In this document: positions 7,816 to 16,654 of the stretch, piece after piece
Position numbering within the stretch: the stretch's first letter is position 1
Layout: each line of letters starts with the position of its first letter
NCBI RefSeq assembly: GCF_018760365.1
Contig: NZ_JAHIAB010000009.1
Location: 124,001 to 188,000, forward strand
Origin: Pseudooceanicola endophyticus
GTDB lineage: Bacteria; Pseudomonadota; Alphaproteobacteria; Rhodobacterales; Rhodobacteraceae
Direction: 5' to 3'
DNA: 64,000 nucleotides
Made by a program: the position numbers and the translations under genes
Notes under the pieces: generated by a model
The model's database searches: none
The model's input: only the letters and a program-made list of their open reading frames with translations
What the model was told of the DNA's origin: nothing

Positions 7816-8532
7816 ATGGCCATCCATCCCGAAAGGGCCCAACCGGAACGCACCCTGCTGGTCCAGGACGGGCAGGTGCGGGCGGTGGCCAGACATGCGC
7901 TTGAGGTGGACGTGCACCTGAGCCTCGGGGCCGACCGCGAGGGGCTGGGCGCCGCGATCCGCTCGGTGCTGGCCAATGCCGGCAGCGGGGTCAGCCCGCG
8001 CCGGGTGGAGGCGCTGGTTGCCTCGGCGGTCAGTGCCCGCATTGCCGACCGGCTGGAGCACGAGTTCGACGCGTTGCAGCGGGCCTATGGGGCGATGCTG
8101 GATGCGCGGATGCCCGAGGGCACCGACCAGGCGGTGCTTGAGGCGCTGACCCGCACCCGGCTGCGCCACGCGCTGCTGGAAGGGGCACAGCTGGTCGACC
8201 AGGCCCAGGCCTGCGAGCTTCTGGGGCGCTCCACCGCCAACCCCTCGGCCACTATGAAGCGGCTGGAGCAGAAGGGCCTGCTACGCTTCCTGCGCGCCGG
8301 GCGGGCGGCCTATCCGCTGTTCCAGTTCGACACCGACGCCCAGCAGGTGCATCCGGTGGTCCCACGCATCCTGGCCGCGCGGCCCGAAGGCATGTCGGAT
8401 TTCGCCGTGCTGCAATGGTTCAGCGCCTGGCACGAGGAATTCCAGGGCCCGCCGCGCGATCACCTGGCCCGGGCCCCCGAGGCGGTCTTCCAGGCCTTCC
8501 TGCGCAGCACCGAGGCGCCGCAGCACGGATGA
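7816..8532 (+). CDS. Probable antitoxin of a RES-type toxin-antitoxin pair
   Basis: 238-residue protein with no membrane segments. It has a helix-turn-helix-like segment in the middle (DQAQACELLGRSTANPSATMKRLEQKGLLRF), then a region rich in aromatic residues. Its C-terminus (FAVLQWFSAWHEEFQGPPRDHLARAPEAVFQAFL) resembles the toxin-binding domain of Xre/MbcA/ParS antitoxins, where a paired helix leads into the RES toxin gene. Its stop TGA overlaps the ATG of the RES gene (ATGA), the coupling typical of antitoxin-toxin operons. It has an extra N-terminal ~90 residues compared with common MbcA-like antitoxins, and I cannot assign that part. Sits directly after parAB, where it would add plasmid stability. 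Confidence 0.6.
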   Translation: MAIHPERAQPERTLLVQDGQVRAVARHALEVDVHLSLGADREGLGAAIRSVLANAGSGVSPRRVEALVASAVSARIADRLEHEFDALQRAYGAMLDARMPEGTDQAVLEALTRTRLRHALLEGAQLVDQAQACELLGRSTANPSATMKRLEQKGLLRFLRAGRAAYPLFQFDTDAQQVHPVVPRILAARPEGMSDFAVLQWFSAWHEEFQGPPRDHLARAPEAVFQAFLRSTEAPQHG

Positions 8533-9188
8533 TCTTCAGCCTGACCCTTCCGCCCGTGACGGCCTTTCGTCCGGGCGCAGAGGCGCATGTGGAGCTGCCC
8601 GAGGGCCGCGTGCTGCATCGCATCCACCCCGCGGCCTATGCGGCGGCGGCGTTCAATCCGACGGGGCTGGGGCAGGCGCGGTTTTCGCCGCTGCGGGACG
8701 GGCAGGGGGATGTGATCGCGACGATCTACGCCGCCGAAAGCTTCGAATGCGCCCTGGCCGAGACGATCCTGCGCAGCCCCGACCATCCGGAGGTGCCCGG
8801 CAGCCTGCGGGTGGAAAGCCCGGCCCGCTGGCGGGACTATTGCCACAGCACGGTGCGGCTGACACGGGCGCTGCGGCTGCTCGACCTCTCGACGCAGGGG
8901 CAAAGGCGCATCGGGGTGGAACATGCGGCGCTGACCGCAGGCCCAACCCGCAGCTATCCCGAGACCCGTGCCTGGGCGGAAATGCTGCACCGCAGCTTCC
9001 CCGGCATCGACGGGCTGCATTACCATTCGCACCAGTATGGTCCGGATGCCGCGATGCTGCTGTTCGGTGACCGGGCGGGGGATGCGCTGGTTGCGGCGGG
9101 GCTCAGCCGGGCGGTCGGCGATCCCGATTGCCACCGTGCGATCTATGCCCTGGGGCAGTCCCTGGGCATCACCTATATCGACCTCTAG
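8529..9188 (+). CDS. RES-domain toxin
   Basis: 219-residue RES-family protein. RES toxins are ADP-ribosyltransferase-like enzymes that deplete NAD+ or modify Prs when freed from their antitoxin. Candidate family residues can be seen: Arg31 (VLHRIHP), Arg51 (ARFSPL), the YAAESFECALAET segment with Glu70/Glu78, and Ser167 in HYHSHQYGPD. The start ATG at 8529 overlaps the antitoxin stop; the open frame extends further upstream inside the antitoxin gene, but that extension is not family-like. The C-terminus ends in GITYIDL. The gene ends about 35 bases before a strong hairpin. Confidence 0.75.
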   Translation: MIFSLTLPPVTAFRPGAEAHVELPEGRVLHRIHPAAYAAAAFNPTGLGQARFSPLRDGQGDVIATIYAAESFECALAETILRSPDHPEVPGSLRVESPARWRDYCHSTVRLTRALRLLDLSTQGQRRIGVEHAALTAGPTRSYPETRAWAEMLHRSFPGIDGLHYHSHQYGPDAAMLLFGDRAGDALVAAGLSRAVGDPDCHRAIYALGQSLGITYIDL

Positions 9189-9223
9189 GCGGGGCGCCCC
9201 CCCGTGTCTTCGGGACAGCCAAA

Positions 9224-9251
9224 GGGCCGGGCGGTGGAAACCGCCCGGCCC
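9224..9251. terminator. Bidirectional hairpin terminator
   Basis: Perfect 12-base stem (9224-9235 with 9240-9251) and four-base loop GGAA, between the convergent toxin gene (ends 9188) and CocE-type hydrolase gene (ends 9286). There is no real T-run on either side, though AAA precedes the stem and gives TTT after it on the minus strand. Confidence 0.65.
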
Positions 9252-9285
9252 GGGACGCGTGCCGCGCCAACGCCTGTCGGGGGCG

Positions 9286-11271
9286 TTACATGAAATCGCG
9301 CGGGATCTCCTGCGCGAAGCTCTTGCGATGCACCTCGGTGCCATCCTCGTAGCCCACCACCTCGGCCGAGATCTGCCAGTGGGTCTTCGTGCAGGTCATC
9401 AGGGCGCGGCAGGTCGAACGGGTCTCCCAGCCCGGGCGCTGCACCCGGATCTCCCAGTCGATCTCGCCCCTGGAAGAGGTCGGATCGGTCCCGATCGACC
9501 AGTCCTCGTTGCGGATCTCCTGGGATTGCAGGCCGCTGGTCGGGTGCACCTCCAGCCCGGTGTCCTCGTAGATGCGGTAATGTGTGAGGCCGCTCATCTG
9601 GTCGCGTACCACGGTGCGGCGCGTCTCGGCCTCCGCCAGCATCTCGTAGACGGGCAGGGGGCTCGGGTTCTCGGGCTCGGGCACGGTGATGCGTTCATGC
9701 GCGCCCAGTTCGGGCAGGGCGAGGTGGATCGAGGAGGTGTCGATCACCAGGCCCGGCGCCTCTGGCGAGGGCAGGATCAGCGGCCAGTAGGAGGTCGAGA
9801 GCGCCAGCTTGATGCGGTGCCCCGGCGCGAAACGGTAGCCCATGGCATCCAGCTGCATCGTCACCTCGGCCATGCCCTCGGGCATCGCCTTGGGTTCGGC
9901 ATAGCTGTCGCGATGGGCCAGGTTCAGCACGCCGTAGCAGGCCCGCGTCTCGGTGCCGTCGGGATGCACGTCGATGATCCGCACCGCCAGGTTTTCCCAG
10001 TCGGCGGCGCAGGCGACGTTCAGCGTCAGCTTCGGGGCGCCCAGGTAGACGGCCTCCGCCTCCAGCGGCGCGGTCTCGAAGCACAGCGATCCGCCGTTGT
10101 CGATGCGCTGGTCGCCGGCGATCTCGGCATCCGGCTTCAGGGTGAACCATTCGCCGGCGGCGATCCCGGTATCGAGGGGCGAGCGCAGGAACAGATCCCC
10201 CACGCCTGCGCCATCGGCGCCGCGCGCCAGCGCCCCGGTCCCGCCGACCGAGAAGACATCCTCGGACGGGGTGCTCCAGTGCGCCTTGGCGACCCAGTAG
10301 CCGGGATCACGGTCGCGCCAGGCGGCGGGGCGGGGGGCATCCAGGATATAGGCGCGCATCTGCGGCAGCGCCTCGGCGCCGGTGTCCTCGTCCGAGAGCC
10401 ACTTTTTCCACCAGGCGATGGCCTCGGCGTGGAAATCGGCGCGCGGTTTCGGCCAGGCGAAATGCGGGTACTTGTGGATCCAGGGGCCGATCATCGCCTT
10501 GGCGGTGGCGGGCATCCCCTCGATCGCCTTCAGCGGCGTGTTGCGATAGCCGTCGGCCCAGCCTGCGATGACCAGGGCGGGCACCGGGAAGCCTTCGAAA
10601 TCCTCGCAGATGGAGCCATGTTCCCAGAAGGCATCGCGGCGCTGATGAGAGAGCCATTCTTCCATGAAGAAGGGTTCGTCCTTCAGCCGTTCCAGCCACA
10701 TCTCGCGCCAGCTGTCGCCGACCAGCGCCTTGTCGGGGCTGCGCGACTGGTAGGCCAGCATGGTGCCCGCCCAGGACAGCTGCGCCGACAGATGCGTGCC
10801 GTTCTTGTAATGGATGTCGTCGTTGTAGCGATCCACCGTCGAGGCGATGGAGATCACGGCCTTCAGCGGTTCCGGCTTCAGCGCGGCGACCTGGAGGCAG
10901 TTGAAGCCGCCCCAGCTGATGCCCATCATGCCGACATTGCCGTTCGACCAGGGCTGCGCCGCGATCCAGTCCAGCACCTCGCAGGCGTCCGAGAGTTCGC
11001 GGGGCGTGTATTCGCCGTCGATCACCCCGTCGCTTTCGCCCGAGCCGCGGATGTCGACGCGCACGCCGGCGATGCCGGCCTCGGCGAAGACCGGATAGGT
11101 GCTTTCGTCGCGCGGATCGGTGCCGCCGCGCTTGCGGTAGGGCAGGTATTCCAGAACGGTCGGCACGGGGGTGTCGGCGGCACAGGCGGGCATCCAGATG
11201 CGGGTGGCAAGCTTGGTGCCATCCTTCAGCGGGATCCAGATCTCTTCCGAGACGGTATGGGTTTCGGACAT
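9286..11271 (-). CDS. CocE/NonD family alpha/beta hydrolase
   Basis: 661-residue hydrolase of the CocE/NonD (peptidase S15-like) family, which includes cocaine esterase, alpha-amino acid ester hydrolases and glutaryl-7-ACA acylases. The N-terminal alpha/beta hydrolase domain starts with IWIPLKDGTKLATRIWMP, has the oxyanion-region tyrosine in EYLPYRKR, VDIRGSGES, and the nucleophile elbow GISWGG (Ser119). A C-terminal jelly-roll domain (about residues 330-600) is typical. No signal peptide, so it probably acts in the cytoplasm. Last gene of the second peptide-transporter operon, 62 bases after the ATPase gene with a hairpin between, which suggests it cleaves an imported peptide or acyl-amino compound. 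Exact substrate unknown. Confidence 0.85.
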   Translation of the reverse strand: MSETHTVSEEIWIPLKDGTKLATRIWMPACAADTPVPTVLEYLPYRKRGGTDPRDESTYPVFAEAGIAGVRVDIRGSGESDGVIDGEYTPRELSDACEVLDWIAAQPWSNGNVGMMGISWGGFNCLQVAALKPEPLKAVISIASTVDRYNDDIHYKNGTHLSAQLSWAGTMLAYQSRSPDKALVGDSWREMWLERLKDEPFFMEEWLSHQRRDAFWEHGSICEDFEGFPVPALVIAGWADGYRNTPLKAIEGMPATAKAMIGPWIHKYPHFAWPKPRADFHAEAIAWWKKWLSDEDTGAEALPQMRAYILDAPRPAAWRDRDPGYWVAKAHWSTPSEDVFSVGGTGALARGADGAGVGDLFLRSPLDTGIAAGEWFTLKPDAEIAGDQRIDNGGSLCFETAPLEAEAVYLGAPKLTLNVACAADWENLAVRIIDVHPDGTETRACYGVLNLAHRDSYAEPKAMPEGMAEVTMQLDAMGYRFAPGHRIKLALSTSYWPLILPSPEAPGLVIDTSSIHLALPELGAHERITVPEPENPSPLPVYEMLAEAETRRTVVRDQMSGLTHYRIYEDTGLEVHPTSGLQSQEIRNEDWSIGTDPTSSRGEIDWEIRVQRPGWETRSTCRALMTCTKTHWQISAEVVGYEDGTEVHRKSFAQEIPRDFM

Positions 11272-11304
11272 GTCTTTCGTCCTTCGTGAGGGGGGAGGAG
11301 GGGA

Positions 11305-11328
11305 GGGGGCCGGCGCGCACCGGCCCCC
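11305..11328 (-). terminator. Hairpin between the ATPase and hydrolase genes
   Basis: Perfect 9-base stem GGGGGCCGG/CCGGCCCCC (11305-11313 and 11320-11328) with a six-base loop. It lies in the 62-base gap of the minus-strand operon and may reduce hydrolase expression relative to the transporter. No T-run. Confidence 0.45.
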
Positions 11329-11333
11329 GGTTC

Positions 11334-12971
11334 TCAGGCGCGGCGGCGGGCCAGGACCTTTTCCAGCCAGCCCAGCTCCATCTCGGGAACGGAGGCGAGC
11401 AGCAGCGCGGTGTAGTCGTCGAAGGGCGGCGCAAGGACCTGGCTTTTCGGCCCGAAGCGCACCAGCCGCCCGCGATGCATCACCGCCACGCTGTCGGCGA
11501 TGGCGCGCACGATGGCGATGTCATGGGTGATGAAGACGTAGGAGAGGCCCTTTTCCGCCTGCAATTTCAGCAGCAGCTTCAGGATGCCGTCGGCGACCAG
11601 CGGATCCAGCGCCGAGGTGGGCTCATCGCAGAGGATCAGCTCGGGTTCGGCGGCAAGTGCGCGGGCGATGGCGACACGCTGCTTCTGGCCGCCCGACAGT
11701 TCGGCGGGGTAGCGATCCAGATAGGCCTCGCCCAGCTCGATCTGGTCCAGCAGCTCGATCACGCGGGCGCGCCGTGCCGCGCCCCGCTTGCCGCTGTAGA
11801 AGGTCACCGCGCGGCCGATGATCTGCCCGACCGTCTGGCGCGGGTTCATTGCCGTATCGGCCATCTGGTAGATCATCTGCATCCGGCGCAGCTGCTCGCG
11901 TGTCCGCTTCTTCAGGGTGCGGGGCAGGGGGGCGCCGTCAAAGCTGATCTCGCCGGAGGCGGGGGGTAGCAGCCCGCAGGCGACCCGCGCCAGCGTCGAC
12001 TTGCCCGAGCCGCTTTCGCCGACGATGGCCAGCGTCTGGCCGCGCGGCACGTGCAGGCTGACGTCGTGCAGCACCTGGAACGAGCCGTAGAAGGCGTTGA
12101 TGCCCGACAGGCGCAGGAACTGGCCGGACTGGTCGGGCGCCTCCGCGTGGCGGATCGAGCGGACGTTGACCAGGTTGCGGGTATAGTCCTGGGTCGGGGC
12201 CTCGATGATCTGGCGGGTGGGGCCGTATTCGACCGTCTCGCCATGGCGCAGCACCATGATGTCATCGGCCACCTGCGCCACCACGGCAAGGTCGTGGGTG
12301 ATGTAGAGCGCCGCGGTATGGGTTTCCTCGATGGCGGCCTTGATCGCGGCCAGAACCTCGATCTGGGTGGTCACGTCGAGGGCCGTCGTGGGTTCGTCGA
12401 AGACGATCAGGTCGGGTTCGGGGCACAGCGCCATGGCGGTCATCGCCCGTTGCAGCTGCCCACCCGAGACCTGATGCGGGAAGCGATCCCCGAAGCTGTC
12501 CGGGTCGGGCAGGCTCAGCAGGCGGAAGAGATGCGCGGCGCGCGCCAGCGCCTCCTTGCGGGTGGCAAGACCGTGGTGCAGCGTCGCCTCGATCACCTGA
12601 TCGCCCAGCCGTTGCGCCGGGTTGAAGGAGGCGGCGGCGGATTGCGAGACGTAGCAGACCCGCGCCCCGCGCAGCGCCCGCACGCCCTTCTTGCCAAGCG
12701 CGAGGATATCGGTGCCCTCCAGTCGGACCTCGCCGCCGGTGATGCGCACGCCGCCGCGCCCGTAGGCCAGCGCCGCCAGCCCGATGGTGGACTTGCCGGC
12801 GCCGGATTCCCCGATCAGCCCCAGCACCCGGCCCTTCGAAAGGTCGAAGTCGATGCCCTTGACGATCTCGATGTCGCGGGGGGCTTCGCCGGGGGGATAG
12901 GCGGTGGCGCCGATGCGCAGGCCGCGCACCGAGAGCAGGGTTTCGGGGCGCAGGGTTTCTGGGTCAGCCAT
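11334..12971 (-). CDS. Peptide ABC transporter, fused DppD-DppF ATPase
   Basis: 545-residue protein with two complete ABC ATPase domains, supplying both nucleotide-binding sites of the importer in one chain. Domain 1: Walker [10 protein letters not shown] at 54-62, signature VSGGQ at 168-172, Walker B LIVFDEP at 188-194. Domain 2: Walker [10 protein letters not shown] at 318-326, signature LSGGQ at 425-429, Walker B LILCDEP at 445-451. All motifs look intact. The start at 12971 lies inside the end of the DppC gene (8-base overlap). Such fusions are common in alphaproteobacterial peptide and glutathione-type (GsiA) transporters. Acts on the cytoplasmic face with the two permeases upstream. Confidence 0.93.
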   Translation of the reverse strand: MADPETLRPETLLSVRGLRIGATAYPPGEAPRDIEIVKGIDFDLSKGRVLGLIGESGAGKSTIGLAALAYGRGGVRITGGEVRLEGTDILALGKKGVRALRGARVCYVSQSAAASFNPAQRLGDQVIEATLHHGLATRKEALARAAHLFRLLSLPDPDSFGDRFPHQVSGGQLQRAMTAMALCPEPDLIVFDEPTTALDVTTQIEVLAAIKAAIEETHTAALYITHDLAVVAQVADDIMVLRHGETVEYGPTRQIIEAPTQDYTRNLVNVRSIRHAEAPDQSGQFLRLSGINAFYGSFQVLHDVSLHVPRGQTLAIVGESGSGKSTLARVACGLLPPASGEISFDGAPLPRTLKKRTREQLRRMQMIYQMADTAMNPRQTVGQIIGRAVTFYSGKRGAARRARVIELLDQIELGEAYLDRYPAELSGGQKQRVAIARALAAEPELILCDEPTSALDPLVADGILKLLLKLQAEKGLSYVFITHDIAIVRAIADSVAVMHRGRLVRFGPKSQVLAPPFDDYTALLLASVPEMELGWLEKVLARRRA

Positions 12972-13797
12972 CGCCGCGCCCTCCCTTCAGGCTAGAGGTG
13001 CGCTTGAGCAGCCAGTCCACCACGAGGTTGATCGAAACGGTCAGCACGGCGATTGCCATGCCCGGCACCAGTGCGGCGGAGACGCCGAAGATGATGCCGT
13101 CCTTGTTGTCCTTGACCATGCCGCCCCAGTCGGGCGTGGGCGGCTGGATGCCAAGGCCCAGGAACGACAGCGTCGAGATGAAGAGCACCGCGAAGGCCAG
13201 ACGCAGGCCGAACTCGGCCAGCAGCGGGGTCATGGCGTTGGGCAGGACCTCCTTGAAGACGATCCAGAGCGTGCCTTCGCCGCGCAGCCGCACGGCCTCG
13301 ACGAATTCCATGGCGACAAGGTCCATCGCCAGGGCGCGGCCCAGCCGGAAGACCCGGGTGGCATCCAGCACGGCCATGACCATGATCAGCACGCCCAGCG
13401 TCTGGGGCAGCGCCGACAGCACGATGAGCGCGAAGATCAGCGTCGGGATCGACATCAGCAGGTCGTTCAGGCGCGACAGGCCGATATCGACCACGCCGCG
13501 CATCACGGCGGCCACAAGGCTGAGGATCACCCCCATGGAGAAGGCGATGACCGTCGCGACGGTGGCGACGAACAGCGTCATCCGGGTGCCCCAGATCAGC
13601 CGCGACAGCAGGTCCCGGCCCAGGTTGTCGAGGCCCAGCAGGTATTCGGGCGAGCGTTCGGCCCAGGGATCCCCGAGGATCTGGTTGGGATCATAGGGAG
13701 AGATCCAGGGCGCGAAGAGCGCGGCGAAGACGCAGAGCGAGATCCCCAGGATCCCGATCCAGGCCGAAAGCGGAACGGTTTTTAGGGTCTGTTTCAT
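12964..13797 (-). CDS. Peptide ABC transporter permease, DppC-like
   Basis: 277-residue permease. The N-terminal helix is followed by APWISPYDPNQILGDPWAERSPEYLLGLDNLGRDLLSRLIWGTR, the DppC/OppC hallmark region. The cytoplasmic coupling loop is EAVRLRGEGTLWIVFKEVLPNA. About six membrane helices, normal length. The start at 13797 (MKQTLK) overlaps the stop of dppB (ATGA). An open frame runs on upstream inside dppB in another frame, but it is not family-like. The C-terminus ends in a charged tail ([12 protein letters not shown]). Confidence 0.93.
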   Translation of the reverse strand: MKQTLKTVPLSAWIGILGISLCVFAALFAPWISPYDPNQILGDPWAERSPEYLLGLDNLGRDLLSRLIWGTRMTLFVATVATVIAFSMGVILSLVAAVMRGVVDIGLSRLNDLLMSIPTLIFALIVLSALPQTLGVLIMVMAVLDATRVFRLGRALAMDLVAMEFVEAVRLRGEGTLWIVFKEVLPNAMTPLLAEFGLRLAFAVLFISTLSFLGLGIQPPTPDWGGMVKDNKDGIIFGVSAALVPGMAIAVLTVSINLVVDWLLKRTSSLKGGRGDG

Positions 13798-14819
13798 CGC
13801 GGATGCCTCAGGCGCGGGTTGACGAAGATCGACAGGATGTCCGCCGCCATGTTGAGCAGGATGTAGATGCCCGCGAAGACCAGGCCGCAGCCCTGCACCA
13901 CGGGCAGGTCGCGCACGGTGACGGCATCGACCATGTACTGGCCCATGCCGGGATAGACGAAGACCACCTCGACCACGACGACGCCGACGATCAGGTAGGC
14001 CAGGTTCAGCGCCACCACGTTGATGATCGGCGCGAGCGCATTGGGCAGGGCGTGGCGCACGATGATGCGCAGCGCGCCCAGGCCCTTCAGCGTCGCGGTT
14101 TCCATGTAGGCGGAAGAGAGCAGCGACAGGATCGCGGCCCGGGTCATGCGCATCATATGGGCGATGACCACCAGAACCAGGGTGGCGACCGGCAGGGCGA
14201 TGGTGTGCAGTTTCTCCCAGATCGACATGCTGTCGTAGACGGTGGCGGGGAAGGCCGCGACCGGGTGCTGGACCACCAGCCACAGGATCAGCAGGTAGGC
14301 CACGAAGAATTCGGGCAGCGACACGGCCGCCAGCGAAACCAGATTGATCAGCTTGTCCGGCCAGCGGTCGCGGTAAAGCACCGCCAGCAGGCCCAGGCTT
14401 ACGGCGAGGGGCACGGCAATGACCGCCGCGCAGCCTGCCAGCAGCATCGAGTTGCCCAAACGGTGCCAGAGCTGGTCGGCGATGACCTGTCCACTGGCCC
14501 AGGAGGTGCCGAAATCGCCGTGCAGGATGCCACCGGCCCAGGCCAGGTAGCGGGTCAGCATCGGCTGGTCGAGGCCGAGCTCGGCGCGGATGTTGGCGAC
14601 GGCCTGGGGCGTTGCCGCCTGGCCCAGATAGGTGGTGGCGAAATCGCCGGGCAGGGCCTCGATGCCGCAGAAGATCAGCACGGAGCTGGCCCAGAGCAGG
14701 ACAAGGCCCAGAAGCAGGCGGCCCAGGATGCGGCTGCCCATCGGATAGTCGGACCGGATCTCGTGGAGCTTGCGGGCAAGCGTCCGCGGGACCGGCGTGT
14801 CGGAGCGGGGTGCGGTCAT
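13794..14819 (-). CDS. Peptide ABC transporter permease, DppB-like
   Basis: 341-residue permease with a cytoplasmic N-terminal extension of about 30 residues before the first helix (GSRILGRLLLGLVLLW). Family features: EALPGDFATTYLG, IRAELGLDQPMLTRYLAW, and the coupling loop ATLKGLGALRIIVRHALPNALAPIINV. It is a clear paralogue of the permease at 290-1246, with the near-identical C-terminal stretch NLAYLIVGVVVVEV. Follows the binding-protein gene by 40 bases, with a hairpin in the gap. Confidence 0.93.
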   Translation of the reverse strand: MTAPRSDTPVPRTLARKLHEIRSDYPMGSRILGRLLLGLVLLWASSVLIFCGIEALPGDFATTYLGQAATPQAVANIRAELGLDQPMLTRYLAWAGGILHGDFGTSWASGQVIADQLWHRLGNSMLLAGCAAVIAVPLAVSLGLLAVLYRDRWPDKLINLVSLAAVSLPEFFVAYLLILWLVVQHPVAAFPATVYDSMSIWEKLHTIALPVATLVLVVIAHMMRMTRAAILSLLSSAYMETATLKGLGALRIIVRHALPNALAPIINVVALNLAYLIVGVVVVEVVFVYPGMGQYMVDAVTVRDLPVVQGCGLVFAGIYILLNMAADILSIFVNPRLRHPR

Positions 14820-14829
14820 GTCAGATGAC

Positions 14830-14851
14830 GGGGGGCGGCGGACCGCCCCCC
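14830..14851 (-). terminator. Hairpin between binding-protein and permease genes
   Basis: Perfect 9-base stem GGGGGGCGG/CCGCCCCCC (14830-14838, 14843-14851) with a four-base loop CGGA. It fills the 40-base gap after the second family 5 binding-protein gene. Candidate partial terminator or mRNA-stabilising stem. Confidence 0.55.
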
Positions 14852-14859
14852 GGTGCTCC

Positions 14860-16455
14860 TCAGGCCGAGAGCCAGCAGCGGCTGGCGACCTGACCGTTCG
14901 AGAGGTCGTTGCCCAGATCGTCCACCCAGCCCATCAGCTTCTTGGAGCGCGCGTTCAGGTAGTTGTTGAACACCGGCAGGATCAGCCCGGAGGTGTCGCG
15001 CACCAGCACGGCCATCTTCTGGTAAAGGTCGCGGCGGACCTCCTGATCGGTTTCGGCGCGCGCCTGCATCAGCATGGCGTCGAACTCGGGGCTCTTGAAA
15101 TGGGTGTCGTTCCAGGTCGAGGTCGACAGCTGCGTCGTGGTGTAGCGGATGTCCTGGGTCGGACGGCCCCCCCAGTAGGAGGCGCAGAAGGCCTTCTTGT
15201 TCCAGACGTTGGACCAGTAGCCGTCATCGGGCTCGCGCTTGATCTGGAGGTCGATGCCGCAGGCCTTGGCGTTCTGCTGGAACAGCACGGCGGCATCCAC
15301 GGCGCCGGTGAAGGCGGCATTGGCGGTGCGCAGCTCGATCGGGCCGGAATGGCCGGACTTCTTGTAGTAATGCGCGGCCTCCTCGGGGTCGTAGGCGCGC
15401 TGTTCGATGCCGGTGGGGGCCAGGGCATAGGCCTCGTTCACCGGGTAGTCGTTGCCGAGGGAACCGTAGCCGCCCAGGATCTGGTCCAGCATCGCCTGCC
15501 GGTCGATCGACAGCTTCAGCGCCATGCGCAGGTCGTTGTTGTCGAAGGGCGCCATGTCGCCCATCATCAGGAAGGAATAGAAGCCCTTGCCCTTGGTGCT
15601 GATGGTTTCGACATTGGGCGCGCGCTTGAGCAGCTTCATCGTCTTGGGATCGAGCGAGTTGATGAAATGCACCTTGCCCGAGGACAGCGCGGCGATGCGC
15701 GCGGTGTTGTCGTTCATCACCAGGATCTCGACGCTGTCGACGAAGCCGCGCTCCTCGTTCCAGTCGTTCTTGTTCTTGGAGAAGGCGATGCGCACGCCCG
15801 GCTCGAAGCTTTCGAGCTTGTAGGGGCCGGTGCCGACGGCGCTGTTGGGATCGTCCATCCCGCCGTTCTTCTGGATCTGCAGGTGGTAGTCCGAGAACAG
15901 CAGCGGCAGGTCGGCATTGCCGTTGGACAGGGTGATCACCAGATCCTTGCCGTCTTCCTCGATCTTGGTGATGTCGGCCAGCAGGCCGAGGGCCGCGGAT
16001 TTGGAGTCCTTGTCGGAATGGCGGCGCAGGGTCTGGGCGGCGTCGGCGACGGTGAAGGGCGTGCCGTCATGGAAGCTGACGTCCTGGCGGATCTTGAAGC
16101 GCCAGGTCTTGGCGCCGTCCGAGGGCTCCCACGAGGTGGCCAGCATCGGCAGCGCCTCGCCCGAGACCGGATCGGTGGTGACCAGCCGGTCGCCCCAGGT
16201 GAAGGCGGCGGCGAACATGGTCGAGCCGGCATAGGTGCCCGGATCCAGCGTGTCGGTGGTCTGCCCGCCATCAAGGCCCAGCTTCATCGTGCCGCCGCGG
16301 GTCGGCGTTTCAGCCGCGCGGGCGCTGCCCGGCAGCCACAGGCCGGAGGTTCCGGCCACGGTCCCGGCGGCCAGCGCGGTCCCGAGGAAACTTCTCCGGT
16401 TCAGGCCATCGGCCGTTTCCGGGGTCTTGGTGCTGGCGGACATCTGGATCTTCAT
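14860..16455 (-). CDS. ABC transporter substrate-binding protein, family 5 (second copy)
   Basis: 531-residue periplasmic binding protein. With the start at 16455 (MKIQMSASTK) it has a long Tat-type signal: NRRSFLG at residues 19-25, an Ala/Gly-rich hydrophobic run and ARAAE at the cleavage site. An in-frame ATG at 16443 is an alternative. Family blocks: WRFKIRQDVSFHDGTPFTVADAAQTL and GTGPYKLESFEPGVRIAF. The related binding protein at 1315-2871 has the same order of conserved blocks. First gene of the operon binding protein-dppB-dppC-dppDF-hydrolase. Its leader holds a 9-base hairpin (16491-16518), and the regulator at 16692 is divergent from it. Ligand unknown; a peptide or peptide-like amide is likely given the terminal hydrolase. 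Confidence 0.92.
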   Translation of the reverse strand: MKIQMSASTKTPETADGLNRRSFLGTALAAGTVAGTSGLWLPGSARAAETPTRGGTMKLGLDGGQTTDTLDPGTYAGSTMFAAAFTWGDRLVTTDPVSGEALPMLATSWEPSDGAKTWRFKIRQDVSFHDGTPFTVADAAQTLRRHSDKDSKSAALGLLADITKIEEDGKDLVITLSNGNADLPLLFSDYHLQIQKNGGMDDPNSAVGTGPYKLESFEPGVRIAFSKNKNDWNEERGFVDSVEILVMNDNTARIAALSSGKVHFINSLDPKTMKLLKRAPNVETISTKGKGFYSFLMMGDMAPFDNNDLRMALKLSIDRQAMLDQILGGYGSLGNDYPVNEAYALAPTGIEQRAYDPEEAAHYYKKSGHSGPIELRTANAAFTGAVDAAVLFQQNAKACGIDLQIKREPDDGYWSNVWNKKAFCASYWGGRPTQDIRYTTTQLSTSTWNDTHFKSPEFDAMLMQARAETDQEVRRDLYQKMAVLVRDTSGLILPVFNNYLNARSKKLMGWVDDLGNDLSNGQVASRCWLSA

Positions 16456-16490
16456 ATGCGGGTCTATCCCTACCTTGTTGACATGACGAA

Positions 16491-16518
16491 GCCCCCGGCA
16501 GAAAGACGCGCCGGGGGC
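16491..16518. promoter_or_regulatory. Hairpin in the leader of the second peptide-transporter operon
   Basis: Perfect 9-base arms GCCCCCGGC (16491-16499) and GCCGGGGGC (16510-16518), ten-base loop, starting 36 bases upstream of the binding-protein start. It could act as an attenuator or 5'-stabilising stem; no known riboswitch pattern was recognised. Confidence 0.35.
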
Positions 16519-16639
16519 GCAATCTGCCGGACAAGTGGCGGTGGGGGCCGGGCGAGGGGGGCATTTCCCCCGAAGCTGGGACCGGACACCGCGGTCTTCT
16601 GGTTTATGCGCAAGGGGTGACAGCCTTCGAAAGGCTCGA

Positions 16640-16654
16640 CAACTTCGCAAGTTG
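16640..16654. promoter_or_regulatory. 15-base palindrome in the divergent promoter region
   Basis: CAACTTCGCAAGTTG is a perfect palindrome with a three-base centre, located between the divergent peptide-transporter operon and the HTH regulator gene. Its right arm runs into the first of the phased TGAC repeats. Candidate operator. Confidence 0.45.

Noticed and set aside
5104-8169. Open frame of about 1000 codons on the minus strand opposite parA, parB and the antitoxin
   Set aside because: It mirrors three well-recognised genes; such long antisense frames are common at this GC content, and its translation is repetitive in Gln, Arg, His and Gly without any domain.
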